Origin: Lepidurus packardi
Lineage: Eukaryota; Arthropoda; Branchiopoda; Notostraca; Triopsidae
Assembly: GCA_023053545.1 (NCBI GenBank)
Contig: JAKZAN010000075.1
Span: 62,001-126,000 of the forward strand
DNA length: 64,000 nt
Direction of reading: 5' to 3'
The position numbers and the translations under genes were made by a program. Of this stretch, positions 1 to 11,395 are shown piece after piece. The notes under the pieces are model-generated. The model was not told where the DNA came from. It did no database searches and saw only the letters and a program-made list of their open reading frames with translations. Positions within the stretch are counted from its first letter, which is position 1. Every line of letters starts with the position of its first letter.

Positions 1-226
1 TGTCGAGGAGTGATTCGAATGGGCTGCTACCATTTGTAAGCCTGGTGAGAAGGCTGGTTTGGTGGGGGGCACATCCCTTTTAGCTCAGACTTGACGACAC
101 GTTTTTTCGTAAAGTTCTTAAGTCAATACATTTATATTTTTAACTAAATCCGTGATTTCTGAAGACATCCATCCCCTTAACACAACGCAGGCTTTCTTAT
201 ACCTTTTCTAAATTTCCTCCGTGAAA
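1..226 (+). repeat. left (5') LTR of BEL element A
   Basis: Starts TGTCGAGG and ends near CCGTGAAA. It matches 3828-4054 over its length with a few substitutions (a/c at base 6, c/t in the ctgctacc segment) and small indels in a G/T run. The window opens exactly on the TG start of the LTR. The outer limit is inferred from the right LTR, which begins directly after a purine tract. Confidence 0.85.
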
Positions 227-231
227 TTATT

Positions 232-249
232 TGGTGCCGTGACCAGGAT
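232..249 (+). promoter_or_regulatory. primer-binding site, tRNA-His type
   Basis: Five bases after the LTR lies TGGTGCCGTGACCAGGAT, which is complementary to the 3' end (with CCA) of animal tRNA-His as I recall it. This is the minus-strand DNA primer site of the element. It overlaps the presumed gag start codon at 248-250. Confidence 0.75.
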
Positions 250-3200
250 GTCTTCGGAAAGGGTTGATCCAGTTCTTATACGAAGAGCACAACGTGGTGC
301 CATTACCAAGCTCCTGAACAAGGTAACGGAAGTCTTAGAAGATAATCTTCCTGTTTCGGCAAAAACAGTCAAGATACAGTCCATGGTGGACCAGATCACG
401 CAAAGGCTCAACTCACTAGAAGAAGTCCAAGAACGTGTTATTTTGAGTCTGAAGGACGAAGACAAGATTCTTGAAGAGCTTGAACAAGCGGAAGATTACC
501 GGATGAAAATTAATGAACAAAAAACGGACCTCCTTATACGCCTTGATGAGCTCCAGAACACTACTCAACAGTCGTCTCATGTTCTGAACCAATCGTTTAC
601 AACTTCCACTTATGAAGGTAACTCTAAGTTACCAAAATTAGTCCTACCGATCTTTGATGGAAACATCCTCAAGTGGAGGGAATTCTGGGACTCATTTAAA
701 GCAGAAGTCCACAATAACATCCATCTGACTAATATTTCAAAATTCAACTATCTAAAGTCCCTCCTTGAGAAAGAAGCTGCCACGTCTATTGCCGGTCTTA
801 GTCTCTCCAATGACAATTATGAAAAGGCTATCGACATCCTTATTGAGCGATTTGGAAAGGAGACCAAAATCATCCCGGCCTACATGCGTGCATTGTACAA
901 CCTACCCAAGCCATCGTCTCAATTGAATGACCTCAAGAAGTTTTCCGACACTTTGGAAGTTTACATCAGAGCGTTGGAGTCTCTAAACAAACATACTGAA
1001 TCTTACGGCGATCTATTGATTTGGATTTTGTTAGATAAACTTAGTCCGGAAACGAGAAGAAATCTAGCTAGGGAAAACCATTCCGGTGACTGGACGCTTG
1101 AGGAATTCCGTGAAGCCATCAAAAGGGAGTTGAACATACTAGATTCCTGTGGGGCGGTGGAGCTGGGAACACCAGGTCGAACTATTGGTCAGAAGACGTT
1201 ACATCCTAATTCTTCTATGCCTACAGCTGTTGCTCTTACAGTCTCTCAAGCTCCTCCCAAGACACCCTGTTGCGTTTTCTGTCAAGAATCTCATACACCG
1301 AGCATATGTACAAAATTGGCGACTGCGGATGAACGTAAGAGATTTGTCAAGGATCATAAACTTTGTTTTAATTGTCTAAGCGGCTCCCATCAAGCCGCCA
1401 ACTGTCGTTCAAAAAATACATGCAGGATCTGTCAAAAAAAACATCACACCAGCTTACATCAAACTACTAATGTTTGTTCCCCTTCTGCGACTCCTGAAGA
1501 CACGACTTTCGCTCAAATAGCTCTTCATACCTCGTCAAATTCTTCTATCGAAACCTCCGTCATGCTTAAAATTGCCAACGCTACTGTCCGAGTTGGAGAT
1601 AGAGCCGTTCCTGCTAATATTTTATTCGACGAAGGTTTTCAACGATCATTCATTTCGTCTAAATTACGATCTCTTCTCCAAGCTCCAGTTGATCATTCTA
1701 TCACAACGAAACTTGCGGTGTTTGGAAGGTCCGCTCCTCGCATTAATCAGTTAAAGGTCATTAAGCTGACCATTTTGGACTCAGAAGGAAAACCCATTCC
1801 CATTGTCACGTTGGAGGTACCTCAAATTGCTGCACCGTTTTATGTCCCCCCCCTTAGGAAACTCCGAGAATTCGAACACTTAAGGGATCTTCGCTTTGCC
1901 TACTCGTACAGTGAAAGGTGTCCGTTTACCATTGACATCCTTGTAGGAGCCGAACATTTTTGGGACTTCATTGGAGATGTCATTATTAAGGGAAATGGAC
2001 CCACTGCCGTTAGCTCGCGTCTCGGGCACCTGCTATCAGGACCTACCTTGAAGACTGATTTGGAGGAACCGCTAACATGTCTTCTTGTTGGGAATATCGA
2101 ATCTAACGTCGACCAACTCTGGAATCTAGACTCTTTGGGTATCACTCTGGAAAGTGATTGCAACTCTTCCTTCCTCGTTTCTTATCTACAAGATTCCGTA
2201 AGCATGCGTGATGGTCGTTACGTAGCCAAGCTACCTTGGAAACCGCTTCACCCCCCTCTTCCAAACAACTTCGAAATCAGCCTGAAGCGTCTTTTCGCTC
2301 TATGTAATCGTTTACAAAAGGACCCTAAGCTCCTCTTCGCTTATCACGAAATCATTCAAGATCAAGAACGGAAGGGATTGATTGAAAGAATTGACTTTTC
2401 GCCCACTGAAGAGAAGGCAACTCATTATATTCCTCATCGCGCGGTGCTCAAGGCGTCGAGTAGTACACCTGTAAGAATTGTCTACGATTGTTCGTGTAAG
2501 TCGAGTTCAAGTTCCCCTAGTCTGAATGACTGCCTCGAAGCAGGCCCTTCCCTCTTGAGTGATCTCTCCGGAATTCTTATCCGATTTCGTATTGGCACCT
2601 TCGCTTGTACCGCTGATATTGAAAAAGCATTTCTGCAAGTATCTCTTCACCCCAATGATCAAGACTTTGTTCGTTTTTTGTGGAAAGAGAACCCCTTTGA
2701 TCCGAAATCAAAAATCAACTGCTTTCGTTTTCGCGTTGTACTATTTGGAGCCGCAAGTTCTCCGTTTATGCTTAATGCTGTCGTCGCTCTCCATCTCGAG
2801 AAGTACCTAAACGTCGTTGTTGACGACCTGAAGCGTAACCTTTATGTCGACAACGTGGCGACCAGTTTGAATAATGAAGATGATTTGCTGAACTAGTTTT
2901 TTGAATCTCGATCCATTTTTGCTGAAGCGGGTATGAATCTTCGTGATTGGGCTACTAATAGTCGTCGTCTTTCTTCTTTAACCCATGACTTGGGACTCTC
3001 TACCAACAGGCACTTAGTTAAGGTCCTTGGTCTGAATTGGGACAGTCAGCGTGACACTCTTAACCTTGTCAATCGTGATCTCTCCATTGACCCTCCGTCA
3101 ACCAAAAGGAAAATTTTACAACTAACAGCGAGTATCTACGATCCTCTTGGCATTATTGGGCCGGTTTTGATTCGGGCTAAATTCCTCCTACAGGAGCTGT

Positions 3201-3613
3201 GGAAACTGAAGTCTGATTGGGATACTCCCATTCCTGATGAACTTGAGAAAACCTTGAACTCGTTAACCTTAGATCTGTCCGCTGTTCTCGAAGCCACGAT
3301 CTCTCGCCCTTACTTCTCTGAAGAAGTCCACTCCTTCGATTTGCATATCTTTGCTGACGCTAGTCTCAAGGGTTATGGTGCTTGCGCCTACTTTGTTTCT
3401 GAGAAAGAATCTAGTCTTGCCTTTGCTAAGGCCAAGGTTGCTCCTGTGAAAACCCTCACTTTACCCCAACTTGAGCTTACTGCTCTCTTTATTGCTTGCA
3501 GGCTCGGCGTTTGGTTATCGGAAATGCTGAAACCTACCGGAATGTTGAAACAACTGCTGATAATTTGCGTGTATCTGATTTTATTGTTCCGAAATCTAAT
3601 TTTGATGTCCTAG
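248..3613 (+). pseudogene. BEL element A gag-pol, broken
   Basis: The frame opens at ATG 248, just after the primer site. In order: a coiled-coil-like gag start; a DUF1759-type gag region (about residues 125-290, begins near LPKLVLPIFDGN); Cys/His knuckles (about 340-410: CFNCLSGSHQAANC and CRICQKKHH); an aspartic protease-like segment (about 455, LFDEG instead of the usual D-S/T-G); reverse transcriptase (about 740-880, with TADIEKAFLQ and YVDN); then an RNase H start (FADASLKGYGA). An in-frame TAG at 2894-2896 interrupts RT, and the same frame resumes through 3613. After the RNase H motif ending LELTALFIACRLG the sequence no longer matches pol in this frame, marking the deletion junction near 3520-3540. 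Not functional alone. Confidence 0.9.
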
Positions 3614-3840
3614 TTGGTTCTGATGTTTTAAAACCTGTTTCTGATGTTTTGCTTCCTGCTTCTGAAGTTGTACAATCTGATTCCCGTTCGCATCTTGACC
3701 CGCAACCAGTTTGCAATGATGTTGTACGCGAGTGTCCTCCCCGCAGAAGAGCGCAGACCCAGGCCAAACAACTTATTCGTGGCTGGGTTCGGGAACTTCA
3801 GGATGAAGATTATTGCGCGCGGGAGGATGTCGCGGAGTGA
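3536..3840 (+). pseudogene. pol C-terminus of BEL element A, out of frame after the deletion
   Basis: A second frame (open 3496-3840) carries a Ser/Val-rich stretch and then a basic tail (RRRAQTQAKQLIRGWV) ending EDVAE-stop at 3838-3840, about 13 bases inside the right LTR. The intact BEL element in this window also ends its ORF about 15 bases inside the LTR, so this is best read as the original pol end, joined out of frame to the RNase H part by a deletion that removed integrase. That identity is inference; the tail itself has no recognised domain. Confidence 0.55.
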
Positions 3841-4054
3841 TTCGAATGGGCTGTTACCATTTGTAAGCCTGGTGAGAAGGCTGGTTTTTGGTGGGGGCAC
3901 ATCCCTTTTAGCTCAGACTTGACGACACGTTTTTTCGTAAAGTTCTTAAGTCAATACATTTATATTTTTAACTAAATCCGTGATTTCTGAAGACATCCAT
4001 CCCCTTAACACAACGCAGGCTTTCTTATACCTTTTCTAAATTTCCTCCGTGAAA
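3828..4054 (+). repeat. right (3') LTR of BEL element A
   Basis: Starts TGTCGCGGAG directly after the purine tract and ends CCTCCGTGAAA before satellite sequence. Same length within one base as the left LTR, with a few differences. Confidence 0.9.
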
Positions 4055-4213
4055 GAATTCAATCAATCATAAAGAATTCATTCCGTCAGTAAATAATTCA
4101 GTAAGTAAGGAATTCAATCAATCATAAAGAATTAATTCATTCCGTAAGGAATTAATTATGTCGGTAATGAATTAATTAAGTCCGTAATTAATTAATTCAA
4201 TCCGTAAGGAATT
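4055..4213. repeat. 20-bp satellite, short block between BEL element A and the LINE
   Basis: About 160 bp of the same satellite as 9029-25768, including the 19-bp variant marked by CAATCAATCATAAAG. It links the two transposon insertions to the array: both are insertions into satellite DNA. The last ten bases (gtaaggaatt, 4204-4213) recur at 9029-9038 on the far side of the LINE. Confidence 0.9.
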
Positions 4214-4438
4214 TTTTTTTTTTTTTTAATTTATTTAGGCGTAGGCTAATGCCTATTGCCTTTCTTACAGTATCTACAATCTGGATTTCGATAATCACCA
4301 TAACCTCATGAGTGGGTTTGTGTTCCACTCTTAACTTGGGTGAACAAACCACGAGTGAGGAAACTTGTTTGAAATGACTAGTGTTGATGGGTGCGAGATA
4401 GAAATAACGTAAAAGGGTTTGTGAAACAGGGCTTAAAA

Positions 4439-7400
4439 TTAGCGACAGGAATCAATAGCTTTCTGCATGAAGGTGACAAGGGCGGGAAAAGCCTTCGAGG
4501 TAGTAAGTACAGAGTTTACACTAAAATGAACTTTTAGTTTGCTCAGTTCTCGTAGAAGTTCGGCTCTCTCCTTATTAATTCTTCGGCAGTGAAACAATAA
4601 GTGGGGTAGGTCTTGTTTGGACCGGTCTTGGCAGGCACAGATGTCAGAGTCCGTTTTAGCAATTCGTTTTAAGTAGCATTTAGTTGGGAAGTGTGTCGTT
4701 CTAAGTTGGATTATCTTGCTTAAGAAAGGTCTGGTTATTTGAAGGGATGCAATATCTTGAGAAGGGATAGTGATGAGATCTTTCAATGGGTTTGTACAGT
4801 TTTGCCATCGTTCCCTCCATTGGGTCATTATCATTACGTCTATTTGTTCCAGGGCTTCTTTTTCGGACTTCGGACGTGTTTTCCATGCTTTTGCCGTGAG
4901 GAGTCTAGCTCTCTCTGAACAAGACATGTACCGTTTATGCTTGGAGTATTTTGCTTGTGTGGGCCATTTATTCCAATTCCGTCTTGCGAAATTCCTTAGC
5001 ATTGATTTCTGGAGTATAAGGTCCAGCGGAGGGAGACCCGCTTCCACTTCTAATGCTGCTGATGGCGTCGTTGATAGGGCTCCTGTGATAATAAGGAGTC
5101 CCCTTCGGAATAGTTGACTCAATGGGAGTAGTCCAGTATGTGAGATGTTGTTCCAAGCTGCGTATCCGTACCTCAGTTTTGAGAGTATAGTGGCTTGAAC
5201 AACATTTCTGAGTTGCTTGCAGGTGATTGTTCTTGAGGATTTGCTGATTTTTTTCAGACGTTGTAGGATTGAATTTACCTGAGCTGCTAGAAAGTGTGTA
5301 TGGCTAGTCCATTTCAACTGGCTGTAGAATATGACGCCCAGGTATCTAACTGCTTTTTTCGGGAATATCGTGTTTTCTCCCCAAAGAAGTGGGGCGTCTT
5401 CCTGTGAGCGTCTCCTAGAAAAATGGATCAGTTCCGTCTTCTCCTTCGAAAATTCGAGGTGTAGCTTTTTGCCCCATTTTTCTAGGGAACTGATGTTTTT
5501 TGCCAAGAACTGAGCATTCCATTCGCTGGAGGGTCCCGAAACGTGGAAAAGTAAATCATCAGCAAAGGCCCCGGACAACATTCTTTTTCTTTTAATGATC
5601 CGGAGAGCCCCATTAATGTAGACCAGAAATAGTATAGGTGATAATGGGGAACCTTGCGGAACTCCTTTATAAATGTTAAAATTGTCACTTCTTTCAGCTC
5701 AATTTTCAACGAAAGCGTGCCTGTTTTTCAAGAAACTTTCTATCCATTTAGTTTATTTAGGCGGAATCTTACGCTGGCGTAATTCGGTGACAAGTTTCTT
5801 GTGTACTACATTGTCAAACGCCCCTTTTATATCCAGTAACAATGCAGTGTGAACTTTGTTTTTATCAAAACTCGAAAGAACTTCGTTGCTTAGGCTGAGG
5901 AGCGCGTCGGTCGTGGATCTGTGTGGACGGAAACCCCATTGGTTTTCTGCTAGAATATTGTTTTCTTCGAGAAATGATTGCAAACGCAACGTAACTGCTT
6001 TTTCCATTACTTTCCCCAAAACAGGTAAGAGAGAAATTGGTCTAAAACTTTTTATCGTTGAGTAATCTTGTTTGTCTGGTTTTGGAAGTGGAAGTACTTT
6101 AGCCATTTTCCAGGTAGACGGGTAAAATCCCATCGAGAATGAAGCGTTAATTACGTTAACCATTATTTCGCCAATGACTGCCCATATCTCTTTGAGGACC
6201 CTGGGTTGTATACCGTCATGGCCAGCAGCTTTATTAGGGCGGAGCTCTTTGACAATGTTAGAAATTTCTTCTAAAGAGAAACTTTGTGTTGCTGAGAGGT
6301 CTTGGGATCTTAGATGATAAGACTCATTGTGAGAAGTCCTGGGGGAGATTTGATCCACGTAAGGGACCCCCTCTAGTAATTTCGTCGCCACATAGTTTAA
6401 TTTGGATCTTGCGTTTGGAAAGGGTAGACCATCTTCTTGCTTTAGTTGTTCGATTCGGCTGTTTTGTTTAGTTCGGAACATGCGATCTAGGGTCCATATG
6501 CTAGTATTGATTGTATTCAATTGTAATGACCAGAACTGATCTCGGCATTTTCTTGTTTCTGTTCTGTATAAGTTTCTCAAGTGTCTCCAAATTTTTTCAC
6601 GTTCGGAACCGCCGTACTTTCTGTAGATGTTTAGAGCTTTCGCTGCCTGTTTCCTTAGTTATCCAAGTTTATTGTTCCACCATGGGTTTTTCCAGTTAAA
6701 ATTAGATTTCCTAGGAATATTTGCATTCATAGCATTTTGAATTGTTGACGTGAGCAGCTCAACAGCTTGATCTAAGGCAGAGGAGTTGGAAAGCTCAGAG
6801 AAGCAATGCTTGTGGGTTGAAAGCTCCTTAACAATGTCTGAACGTAGCTTCTCCCAGTTCGCTTTTTGATAGCACCACCAGGATTTTGTGACCACGTTAG
6901 TAGAGCATGGGAGGTCGACGGTGAGTTCGATCGCCACGTGGTCTGACTCGTTGTAGTAATGTGAGTCTTCTAGAATTTTCCAGTTTACCACGTCGGATAG
7001 TTGTGAAGAAACCCAAGTTAAGTCTATGGTTGATCGGTGACCCCGTTCTTTTAGGAATGTTGGTACGTTCCGTGTGTTGACAAGTGAAAGATTGTGTTCC
7101 ATAACAAAGTTATACAGCTCATTGCCTGGGTTATCCGGTGTTTTACTCTCCCATAGCCAGTGATGGGCATTAAAATCGCCTGTGATGATTACTTTAGAAC
7201 TCAGATTATGGTAGCGATCCCATATGTCTTGGAGGAGTTCAATCATATTTTCCGTGTGTCTTCTGTAGAGTGCTATAAGAAGGACTGGGGCAACATTTGG
7301 GCTTTGAAGACTTAAGACAGCATACAGCGGCTTTATTTCTATTATGTATCCTGGACTTTCCCTCTTGCTAAGGATTATTATTCCCTCGTATTCCGTGCCA

Positions 7401-7567
7401 GCTTTGACTATATTATAGCCCATAACAGTGGAGCGTTGATAATTTTGGGGTGGTTCGATTGCGATTATTGTATCAATTACTCTCCTGTTCGCTTCTCTGG
7501 TAAGTTCTTCTAGTTGATTTTTACTTTTCCTGATATTTTGGATAATAAGTTTGAGTCCGTCGATCAT
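4439..7567 (-). pseudogene. LINE-1 ORF2: endonuclease-reverse transcriptase with nonsense mutations
   Basis: One frame of 1043 codons from ATG 7567 to the stop at 4439, interrupted only by three in-frame stops: TAA 6659-6661, TAA at 5753-5755 and TGA 5699-5701. The N-terminal third is an APE-type endonuclease (TGDFNAHHWLW, STIDLTWVSS, SDHVAIEL), which nicks the target. The middle is reverse transcriptase (RPNKAAGHDGIQ, SFRPISLLPVLGK, NQWGFRPHRSTTDAL, LLDIKGAFDN, GVPQGSPLSP, FADD). The C-terminus has a Cys/His segment (CACQDRSKQDLPHLLFHC) of the sort seen in this group. The start overlaps the ORF1 stop (ATGA). Loss by point mutation rather than truncation suggests it was inserted complete. Confidence 0.9.
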
Positions 7568-8816
7568 TGCCTTCGGGGTGTTTTGTTGCGGTCGGAAATT
7601 TTTCGTATGTGATCAATGCGAACGGGGCATGATGGATCATACGTTGCGTGTATTCCTTTGCAGTTTGAGCATTTTAGATTTTTGGAGTTGCAGCTCCTAG
7701 TTTCGTGATCGGTGCGGGCGCACTTGCCGCATTTCGAGCTTGTGCTCTTGCAATTCAAAGCAATGTGTCCGTATTCTTGGCAGCGAAAACATTGGACTAC
7801 AGGGGAACGACGGGTGTCTTCTATTTGGACTCGACGATTATATGCGTAGAGTGAACCGAGGTTTAGCAATGATTTTTTACATTCGATTGAGGAGCAAGTG
7901 AACATGATAGAGCCGTAGGCTTTGCCACTGTCTGGATTTAGCGGTTTGGCTATCCCCGCCTCGAAGTTCCAACCCAAGTCGTTTTTTCCGATATGTGCTT
8001 CAAGATGTCTGAAATAGTTTGATCTTTCGGCAGTTGATGGATAATGACGTCATAGTTCGGCTGACGTGTGATGGTTTTTACAGAGCCAAGAGTAGGCAGT
8101 TTCGCCGATTTGAGAGGGGCTTCACTTTTTTTCTTGTCTTCCTTGTTCTTAAACGTCAGGAAGATTTTGCCTGACTTTGTTTTATTGGCAAGGACTGGTT
8201 TAGGGGCTTCATGGCAAATTTGTGATAGGTCTTTTTCAATCAGCTCCAGTAGGTCTTTGCGCGAAAAAGTTGCGTCTCTTTTAGCGTTGTCTTCCAATTC
8301 AATACAGAGAACATCTTCTGGTAAATCATCGTTGCCGGTTTGCACATTACCCGATCGGGTGTTAGGAATGGTTGTTGAGGGTTTACCAACCACTTGGGAC
8401 CAAGACGCAGCACTGGGAGGGTTATTGACTTGTTGTCCAACCGCGTTAATGAATTGATCTGACAGGGTTTCGATTTTCGTGGTTAGGAGTTCCACTTTGC
8501 CAGAAAGAGCCGACACTAGCTCCAAGAGTTCGGTCTTGGTTTCTCTGAGTAAGGATACTTCTCTCATGAGCTTGTCATTACTTTCAAGGACAACTTTCGC
8601 ATAGTCGGGAAGGAAAGTTCTTGATGAAGTGTTGGCGAGCGCTACTTGGGGTTGGGTTGGGTCTGTTGGGATAGTTCTTTTAACCGGGGGGTCGTCTTGA
8701 GGGCTGCGTTTACGTTTAGACTCAGGGGTTTGGAATTCAGGATTGTCTATATCAATATCTTGGACGTTTTCCTGGGCCCTCCTCCGCGAGGAGGAGGGAA
8801 CCGGGCTTCGCCTCAT
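7564..8816 (-). pseudogene. LINE-1 ORF1: Gag-like RNA-binding protein, frameshifted
   Basis: Begins at ATG 8816. The first part is Ser/Arg/Pro-rich, then a possible coiled coil (near KLMREVSLLRETKTELLEL). The second part holds zinc knuckles (CFRCQEYGHIALNC, CGKCARTDHETRSC, CSNCKGIH). The two parts are in different frames: an A-run of six (T-run 7982-7987 on the plus strand) appears one base short. Known role in such elements: coats the element RNA. The stop TGA overlaps the ORF2 ATG as ATGA (7564-7567). Confidence 0.85.
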
Positions 8817-9404
8817 AGTCAAAACACCACTTTTTGGTTCACTAGTTTTGTCGTTTCAGGATATTTTAGACAAATGGGAAAGTAACTGTAGTTCACTACC
8901 ACCACTTGGACACTAATTGATATAGGACAATTGACTGAAACAGCAGTTTTTGTGTTTGAAATGGGTAAATATTGCGGAGCTATTGGATACACTTCTGACC
9001 AGTGCAGCAGCAGCGCCCGTGTATCTCAGTAAGGAATTAATTCAGTCCGTAACTAATTAGTTCAGTCAGTAAGGAATTAATTCAATACGTAATGAATTAA
9101 TTAAGTACGTAATGAACTAATTAAGTACGTAAGGAATTAATTCATTCCGTAAGGAATTAATTATGCCGGTAAGGATTTAATTAATTCCGTAATGAATTAA
9201 TTCATTCCGTAAGGAATTAATTCAGTCCGTAAGGAATTAATTTAGTCCGTAAGGAGTTAGTTCAGTCCGTAAGGAATTAATTCAGTCCGTAAGGAATTAA
9301 TTCATTCCGTAAGGAATTAATTCCTTCCGTAAGGAATTAATTCATTCCGTAAAGAATTAATTCAGTCCGTAAGGAATTAATTCAGTCCGTAACTAATTAA
9401 TTCG

Positions 9405-11395
9405 GTTAGTAAGGAATTCAATCAATCATAAATAATTAATACAGTCCGTAAGGAATTAATTCAGTCCGTAAGGAATTAATTCAGTCCGTAAGGAATTAAT
9501 TCAGTCCGTAACTAATTAATTCAGTCAGTAAGGAATTAATTCAGTCCGAAACTAATTAGTTCAGTCAGTAAGGAACTAATTCAATACGTAATGAATTAAT
9601 TAAGTCCGTAATGAATTAATTAAGTCCGTAATGAATTAATTAAGTCCGTAATGAATTAATTAAGTCCGTAAGGAACTAATTAAGTACGTAATGAATTAAT
9701 TCATTCCGTAAGGAATTAATTCAGTCCGTAAGGAATTAATTTAGTCCGTAAGGAGTTAGTTCACTCCGTAAGGAATTAATTCAGTCCGTAAGGAATTAAT
9801 TCAGTCCGTAAAGAATTAATTCATTCCGTAAGGAATTAATTCAGTCCGTAAAGAATTAATTCAGTCCGTAAGGAATTAATTCAGTCCGTAACTAATTAAT
9901 TCGGTTAGTAAGGAATTCAATCAATCATAAAGAATTAATACAGTCCGTAAGGAATTAATTCAGTCCGTAAGGAATTAATTCAGTCCGTAACTAATTAATT
10001 CAGTCAGTAAGGAATTAATTCAGTCCGAAACTAATTAGTTCAGTCAGTAAGGAACTAATTCAATACGTAATGAATTAATTAAGTCCGTAATGAATTAATT
10101 AAGTCCGTAATGAATTAATTAAGTCCGTAAGGAACTAATTAAGTACGTAATGAATTAATTCATTCCGTAAGGAATTAATTCAATCCGTAAGGAATTAATT
10201 TAGTCCGTAAGGAGTTTGTTCAGTCCGTAAGGAATTAATTCAGTCCGTAAGGAATTAATTCATTCCGTAAGGAATTAATTCCTTCCGTAAGGAATTAATT
10301 CAGTCCGTAAAGAATTAATTCAGTCCGTAAGGAATTAATTCAGTCCGTAACTAATTAATTCGGTTAGTAAGGAATTCAATCAATCATAAAGAATTAATAC
10401 AGTCCGTAAGGAATTAATTCAGTCCGTAAGGAATTAATTCAGTCCGTAAGGAATTAATTCAGTCCGTAACTAATTAATTCAGTCAGTAAGGAATTAATTC
10501 AGTCCGAAACTAATTAGTTCAGTCAGTAAGGAACTAATTCAATACGTAATGAATTAATTAAGTCCGTGATGAATTAATTAAGTCCGTAATGAATTAATTA
10601 AGTCCGTAATGAATTAATTAAGTCCGTAAGGAACTAATTAAGTACGTAATGAATTAATTCATTCCGTAAGGAATTAATTCAGTCCGTAAGGAATTAATTT
10701 AGTCCGTAAGGAGTTAGTTCACTCCGTAAGGAATTAATTCAGTCCGTAAGGAATTAATTCAGTCCGTAAAGAATTAATTCATTCCGTAAGGAATTAATTC
10801 AGTCCGTAAAGAATTAATTCAGTCCGTAAGGAATTAATTCAGTCCGTAACTAATTAATTCGGTTAGTAAGGAATTCAATCAATCATAAAGAATTAATACA
10901 GTCCGTAAGGAATTAATTCAGTCCGTAAGGAATTAATTCAGTCCGTAAGGAATTAATTCAGTCCGTAAGGAATTAATTCAGTCCGTAACTAATTAATTCA
11001 GTCAGTAAGGAATTAATTCAGTCCGAAACTGATTAGTTCAGTCAGTAAGGAACTAATTCAATACGTAATGAATTAATTAAGTCCGTAATGAATTAATTAA
11101 GTCCGTAATGAATTAATTAAGTCCGTAAGGAACTAATTAAGTACGTAATGAATTAATTCATTCCGTAAGGAATTAATTCAGTCCGTAAGGAATTAATTTA
11201 GTCCGTAAGGAGTTAGTTCACTCCGTAAGGAATTAATTCAGTCCGTAAGGAATTAATTCAGTCCGTAAAGAATTAATTCATTCCGTAAGGAATTAATTCA
11301 GTCCGTAAAGAATTAATTCAGTCCGTAAGGAATTAATTCAGTCCGTAACTAATTAATTCAGTTAGTAAGGAATTCAATCAATCATAAAGAATTAA
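9405..11395. repeat. higher-order repeat block of about 0.5 kb period
   Basis: The marker ggttagtaaggaattcaatc (or gttagtaagg...) recurs near 9402, 9903, 10362, 10861 and 11359, spacings of roughly 500, 460, 500 and 500 bp (25 or 23 monomers, less one base for the 19-bp variant). Between markers the order of variant monomers is the same, including the rare 'cagtccgaaactaattagtt' and 'ggagttagttcactccg' units. So whole blocks, not single monomers, were amplified here. Confidence 0.85.

Larger units (their letters stand above)
1..4054 (+). mobile_element. BEL/Pao LTR retrotransposon, internally deleted (element A)
   Basis: Two direct LTRs (1-226 and 3828-4054) bracket a gag-pol frame on the plus strand. 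A primer-binding site follows the left LTR, and a purine-rich tract (gcgggagga) precedes the right LTR. Pol keeps gag, protease, reverse transcriptase and the start of RNase H, but integrase is missing: the whole element is about 4.05 kb, against about 6.8 kb for the intact BEL element at 54974. The right flank is satellite DNA, so the element landed in the array. The left flank lies outside the window, so the target duplication cannot be read. The LTRs differ at several positions, so this copy is older than the element at 54974. Confidence 0.9.
4214..9028 (-). mobile_element. APE-type non-LTR retrotransposon (LINE-1), near full length
   Basis: Minus-strand element with a 3' end at 4214 (A-tract read as T-run, preceded by AATAAA in element sense), an ORF2 with APE endonuclease and reverse transcriptase, an ORF1 with zinc knuckles, and about 200 bp of 5' leader (8817-9028). 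Satellite lies on both sides and gtaaggaatt is repeated at 4204-4213 and 9029-9038. The repeat fits a target-site duplication, although the array itself contains this string. RT and ORF1 features place it in the Jockey/R1/I group; the exact clade cannot be set by eye. No RNase H domain was seen. Confidence 0.9.
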
